From: a virus
IMG/VR virus record: IMGVR_UViG_3300006736_003764
Location: 1-49,356 of that record
Strand: one strand, 5' to 3'
DNA length: 49,356 nt
Part shown: piece by piece, positions 46,901-49,356 of the stretch
Layout of the letters: every line of letters begins with the position of its first letter
Numbering within the stretch: the first letter of the stretch is position 1
The notes under the pieces: model-generated
Database searches by the model: none
Told to the model about the DNA's origin: nothing
What the model saw: only the letters and a program-made list of their open reading frames with translations
Program-made: the position numbers and the translations under genes

Positions 46901-49356
46901 GTTTGTAAACAGTTCAAACATGGTAAATATTTTGTCTGATGATGACATATTTTTTAATAAAGTTGATTTAGCGCGACCAACGAATTATTATATGTATATT
47001 GAAAAAAGTATGTATCAAACCATATCGGAAGAAATGGTAAGAATGTTTTCTTCAATAAAAGATTTTAATAACCTGATTGGAGAGCCGGCAAATAAATATC
47101 GAAGCAGTTATAAGCATATGGAAAAGCTTCGACAACTCTTCTTTGAAAGGGTCGGCAATACACCAGATCTAGATAAATATATTGATTTTTATAAATGGGT
47201 CGATCACACTTTAGATGTATTACTTGGCTATCTGGTACCGGCGTCAGCAGACATTAGCGATCAATATGGCAGCAATATTCGTACGCTAGTAGAAAGTCAC
47301 GTTTTAGAAAGAAACAAATATAAATGGCAATTCCCCACATTAGAAGATAAAGGATCAGACCCGGAAGGAAATATACTTGGCATTAATGAACTCCTTTATA
47401 ATTGGGAATATGGCCATACACCCCTCGATCCTTTCAATTCGAAAAGTATCGCCTTTAATGGGATGACCGGTCATTCACTATTGGCCGCCCCAGCACCCGC
47501 TTCTGATTTGCTCTTCGGCGCCGATGGGGATCCCGCCAATGAACCCAAGTTTTCTTTATGTGCGTGGGTTAAGCCAGCCACGTCTCTCAGCACGAACTTT
47601 GGGGTTATAGGCCACGGCGCCTATTCCGCAACCAACGCCGGCTATGCTTTAGATATATCCACAGCACATAAAGTTCGAATGTCTATCCGCGATGAAGACA
47701 CCAATGCGAGCAACCTGTTGACTGCAATAGAAAATGCCGTTAGTTTGACACCTGGCGAATGGAACCACATTTGTGCAACTTATGATGGTTCTTCCGCCGC
47801 CACTGGAATAACTATTTATGTTAATGGAGAGTCTAAGACAACGACAAAAACCACTGGCGGTTCCTATTCTGCGATGCACAATATCAACTCCGATGTTACT
47901 ATTGGGCGGAAATATTCAAATTTCACCTATGATAGCCAGGCCGAAGGTAATATTGATGAAGTTGCCGCCTTCGGCAAAGAGTTGTCAGCCACTGAAGTTA
48001 CCGAGCTTTACCATTCGCGACATGCGTACGATCTAAACACCTTTTCTGCCCGGACCAGTTTAGTTTCATGGTGGAGAATGGGGGATAAAGCCTCCGGAAC
48101 ATCCCCAAACTATACAATTCCTGATCTAGTTGGCTCTAACAACGCCACAATGACCAACTTTTCAGGCACCATAGACAGTGGGGTAGTCGACGATCATGCA
48201 CCCTCTGTTCGGGACCAAATTCAAAAGTGCCTATGGTGGCGCCAGAGGGCAGAAAGAGATACTCCAGCCATCTCTTCATCCGCTAACGGCGTTAATTCTG
48301 ATAAGCAGGCAATGCTTGATTCCATCAACAACGAGACAAACGCTAAGAACTATATGCTATATGATAGTGCAACTAGCACAACGTATTCTGGTTCTACATT
48401 TGCAATTCGCCGATTAGCCAAACCATACAAATTTACAGTTGATGAGTCTCGTACGACCAAGGGCGGTACAAATTATTATCCCAATAAAAAAGTTGATATT
48501 ATTAAGTCTGAAATATTATTTGGGCAGCCAGCCTCTGACAATCCAGTCGCGCGGCTATCATTGCCACTTTCCGAACTCGAAGCTCTTGAAAATTGCGATG
48601 ACGACGCAGGGCTAATATTAAAACGCAAACGACATGGCCTAGCTTACATTTCTCATGACGACGCCTCCGACGCGACACATATAGCTCAAAAAGAAGGCTA
48701 TCTTATAGGAAAAAGTGATTTATTTACACCGTTTAGTATGTATAGCGCGTCCAGCCCAGTTACTTATCATAACATAAGTGCGTGGCAGAATATTGACATT
48801 ACAAACTACCACGCTGACATATACGGCCCTTCTTACGAAGTGCCAATGCAGGGGCCGTTCACAGAAAAATATGTCGGTGGAAATCAGTACAGACATGTGG
48901 GTTTAAATGATGGCCTTGATGATCTCAACACCCGCCCAGAGGGCTGGCGGACTCTTTTAGCTCCCACCGTTTTGTATCTTTACAATGGCGGCGCAGGAGC
49001 CCAGGCACAGCCTAATGCCTCGCGCTATAGAGATGAAACAGCTAAACGCCCCGTAAACATTAGAAATATTCAACAAGCAACCGGGTCTAGTATAATTGGC
49101 AATTACAATAAAGATTATGAAATTTTAATGACTAGTGGCCGCACAATTAATAACCGCTTTTTTGTTAAAAACGAAGGCGTTTCTGCAAGCTCAACAGACT
49201 CTTTATCGGTAAGCGGAGTATTCGATTATGTTTTACCAGGCGCCGCTCAATCAGAAAGAGACCGACAAGAAGTTGTTATAAACGGTCTAACTTCGTCCGC
49301 GCGCAATGATTATATTATTGTCAACAGATTCTCTGCGCCTGGAGATCCATCAACAA
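43926..49356 (+). CDS. Very long LamG-domain baseplate protein, 3' end outside the window
   Basis: ATG 43926 overlaps the previous stop. I find no stop codon where I checked this frame, up to the right edge (about 1810 codons), so the gene is cut by the window. Residues about 180-350 form a LamG/concanavalin-like sandwich (DLDEGVTVEFWLKKAAALG, WHHYAISL, GSIDEFRFWKTERTSQQIG). A second copy lies at about 1190-1370 (FSLCAWVKPATS, WNHICATYDGSS, GNIDEVAAFGKELS). Between them are LPTWILEEDELKEYSPLRNL and GTEKSFRNLIRCFGFDDEI. Near the edge come MQGPFTEKYVGGNQYRHVGL, AKRPVNIRNI and IIVNRFSAPGDPS, blocks I associate with long T4-like marine-phage structural proteins. The lectin-like domains suggest sugar or receptor binding at the baseplate. 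Confidence 0.8.
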   Translation, partial: MSKDYKELFGQKDVILTNADREVLGSELESVEYMTEYFNKKQRFVPPVDFTKPKNFARFGSAEKYYIDAIDRIYKTYPYDGSLKERVQWELSSSYFDLHVFENGYPRTNGYVLFSPEGWGTRVGSQVNNFGLSDAVEYVQIKGGPNTSQRSQGKDIQDTTGDYKDGYANVWDPVKNRTSNLALDLDEGVTVEFWLKKAAALGIGESVLETIFDAWNDDDSAAAYGRLQILHITAAPSLIGVYFSSGSVYNTMTSPAYYLSLDDQWHHYAISLKNDGSNLITKFYKDGACVKEEADTTLNEITGSLIANIGAARRPSIVRMETATLSPAQKIDGYGKLSGSIDEFRFWKTERTSQQIGRQMIEPVGGGANTDDANTDLGVYYKFNEGITSVASTDNIVLDYSGRISNGSFVGYSTSSRNTNSAIVESGKASEEFKDPILYDFHPDVISFRDTKKSEGQIYDYSNNSSIYHTLPTWILEEDELKEYSPLRNLTQIIGSYFDSLANQIWTLPKLKHKNYLSSSYKAYPFSDKLLESVGFSYFPELFSDASALAQFRNRDDNLLFKQKLYDVKNRIYQNIYNNIVYIYKTKGTEKSFRNLIRCFGFDDEIYKINLYGNRVTYQLKDNYSSVAEFKKYINFALTGTQEATVFPVSSSRNPNSTSYISGTDNNECSFTSFTMETEVAFPRRHSLAAANTVVESSKGPSKSFRAYIPFKTASLFGTHQVNGTTENDLTWASTDYANFQVSAVRDEEYSKRCQFKLTGVGASVMPTLTSSYFDTVFDDTRWTFSVALRPSLEADLPSGSIHSPFIVEFYGVEKVLDITNNEFFLTSSIDSTSAQRFMNNPKSVYIGAHLENFSGTLQQRSDGNISSTRVWLTHLPTGTIKQHAQDVKNYGTSSPYKSAYLYQTSMTGTRVPEIHTLVLNWTFDTVTGSDSGGAFIGEDFSSGSVSLQNRYNWIGNIVGKQYLPKGYNFPTNFSSSINKKYVYSAKKQLPEFVNSSNMVNILSDDDIFFNKVDLARPTNYYMYIEKSMYQTISEEMVRMFSSIKDFNNLIGEPANKYRSSYKHMEKLRQLFFERVGNTPDLDKYIDFYKWVDHTLDVLLGYLVPASADISDQYGSNIRTLVESHVLERNKYKWQFPTLEDKGSDPEGNILGINELLYNWEYGHTPLDPFNSKSIAFNGMTGHSLLAAPAPASDLLFGADGDPANEPKFSLCAWVKPATSLSTNFGVIGHGAYSATNAGYALDISTAHKVRMSIRDEDTNASNLLTAIENAVSLTPGEWNHICATYDGSSAATGITIYVNGESKTTTKTTGGSYSAMHNINSDVTIGRKYSNFTYDSQAEGNIDEVAAFGKELSATEVTELYHSRHAYDLNTFSARTSLVSWWRMGDKASGTSPNYTIPDLVGSNNATMTNFSGTIDSGVVDDHAPSVRDQIQKCLWWRQRAERDTPAISSSANGVNSDKQAMLDSINNETNAKNYMLYDSATSTTYSGSTFAIRRLAKPYKFTVDESRTTKGGTNYYPNKKVDIIKSEILFGQPASDNPVARLSLPLSELEALENCDDDAGLILKRKRHGLAYISHDDASDATHIAQKEGYLIGKSDLFTPFSMYSASSPVTYHNISAWQNIDITNYHADIYGPSYEVPMQGPFTEKYVGGNQYRHVGLNDGLDDLNTRPEGWRTLLAPTVLYLYNGGAGAQAQPNASRYRDETAKRPVNIRNIQQATGSSIIGNYNKDYEILMTSGRTINNRFFVKNEGVSASSTDSLSVSGVFDYVLPGAAQSERDRQEVVINGLTSSARNDYIIVNRFSAPGDPST

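Noticed and set aside
44083-48417. Several short open frames on both strands near the right end
   Set aside because: All are shadows of the single open frame from 43926. That frame shows LamG domains and reads without a stop in the segments I translated.
1-49356. CRISPR arrays, insertion sequences, integrase or inverted-repeat-bounded elements
   Set aside because: No regularly spaced repeats, transposase or recombinase motifs were found on either strand by reading. The island edges at 6850 and 25310 show no obvious direct repeats.

Overview
The window is about 49 kb of a low-GC, densely packed genome. It is best read as part of a large T4-related contractile-tailed bacteriophage (myovirus). 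The main evidence is one almost unbroken plus-strand gene train from 3425 to the right edge, with 1-20 nt overlaps of the ATGA and TAATG type. The train carries a PIN-PhoH ATPase, a RecB/Cas4-like nuclease, a gp55-like late sigma factor, and a baseplate run of hub with lytic domain, spike-like protein, giant structural protein, gp25, gp6 and very long LamG/DNRLRE proteins. I see no integrase, terminase, polymerase, capsid gene or host housekeeping gene here. The host cannot be named from the sequence, but signal peptides and an atypical lipobox suggest a Gram-negative cell.

Layout. 1-171: the 3' part of a tmRNA (ssrA) gene, cut by the window edge. 192-2104: small unknown proteins and an archaeal-type (type II) glyceraldehyde-3-phosphate dehydrogenase homologue. 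2105-3315: the only minus-strand genes, an exported small protein and an exported trypsin-like protease, which look like a moron (a self-contained host-modifying cassette). 3425-6844: PIN-PhoH, a small acidic protein behind a perfect sigma70-type promoter, a lethal-factor-like zinc peptidase, a small basic protein, and a PD-(D/E)XK nuclease with Fe-S cysteines. 6854-25307: an 18.5 kb glycan-synthesis island with no phage core gene in it. 25310-27093: small phage proteins around the late sigma factor. 27097-49356: baseplate and tail structural genes, the last of which runs off the window.

The glycan island holds six glycosyltransferase-like proteins, one of them a fusion of two transferases. 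It also has three methyltransferase-type proteins (one a double-methyltransferase fusion, one a kinase-methyltransferase fusion), a PIG-L deacetylase, a WbqC-like protein and a GT42/DUF115-like putative sialyltransferase. The rest are a B12-binding radical SAM enzyme, a SpsF/NeuA-like nucleotidyltransferase, a class IV aminotransferase, a short-chain dehydrogenase, a NeuB-like synthase without its SAF domain, a mini HAD phosphatase and a sugar epimerase. My inference is that the phage makes an activated nonulosonic-acid-like sugar and builds, modifies and caps a glycan, to decorate either the virion or the host surface. The kinase-methyltransferase fusion has the same two activities as WbdD, the chain terminator of E. 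coli O9a polymannan, but in reverse domain order.

The baseplate hub protein (27097-31113) is unusual. Between a gp5-like N-terminus and a C-terminal MepA-like (M74) endopeptidase domain it carries two related esterase-like segments, the second apparently without a nucleophilic serine. Several structural genes contain abrupt GC-rich patches that suggest mosaic domain acquisition. All assignments rest on reading motifs by eye; no database or structure search was run.
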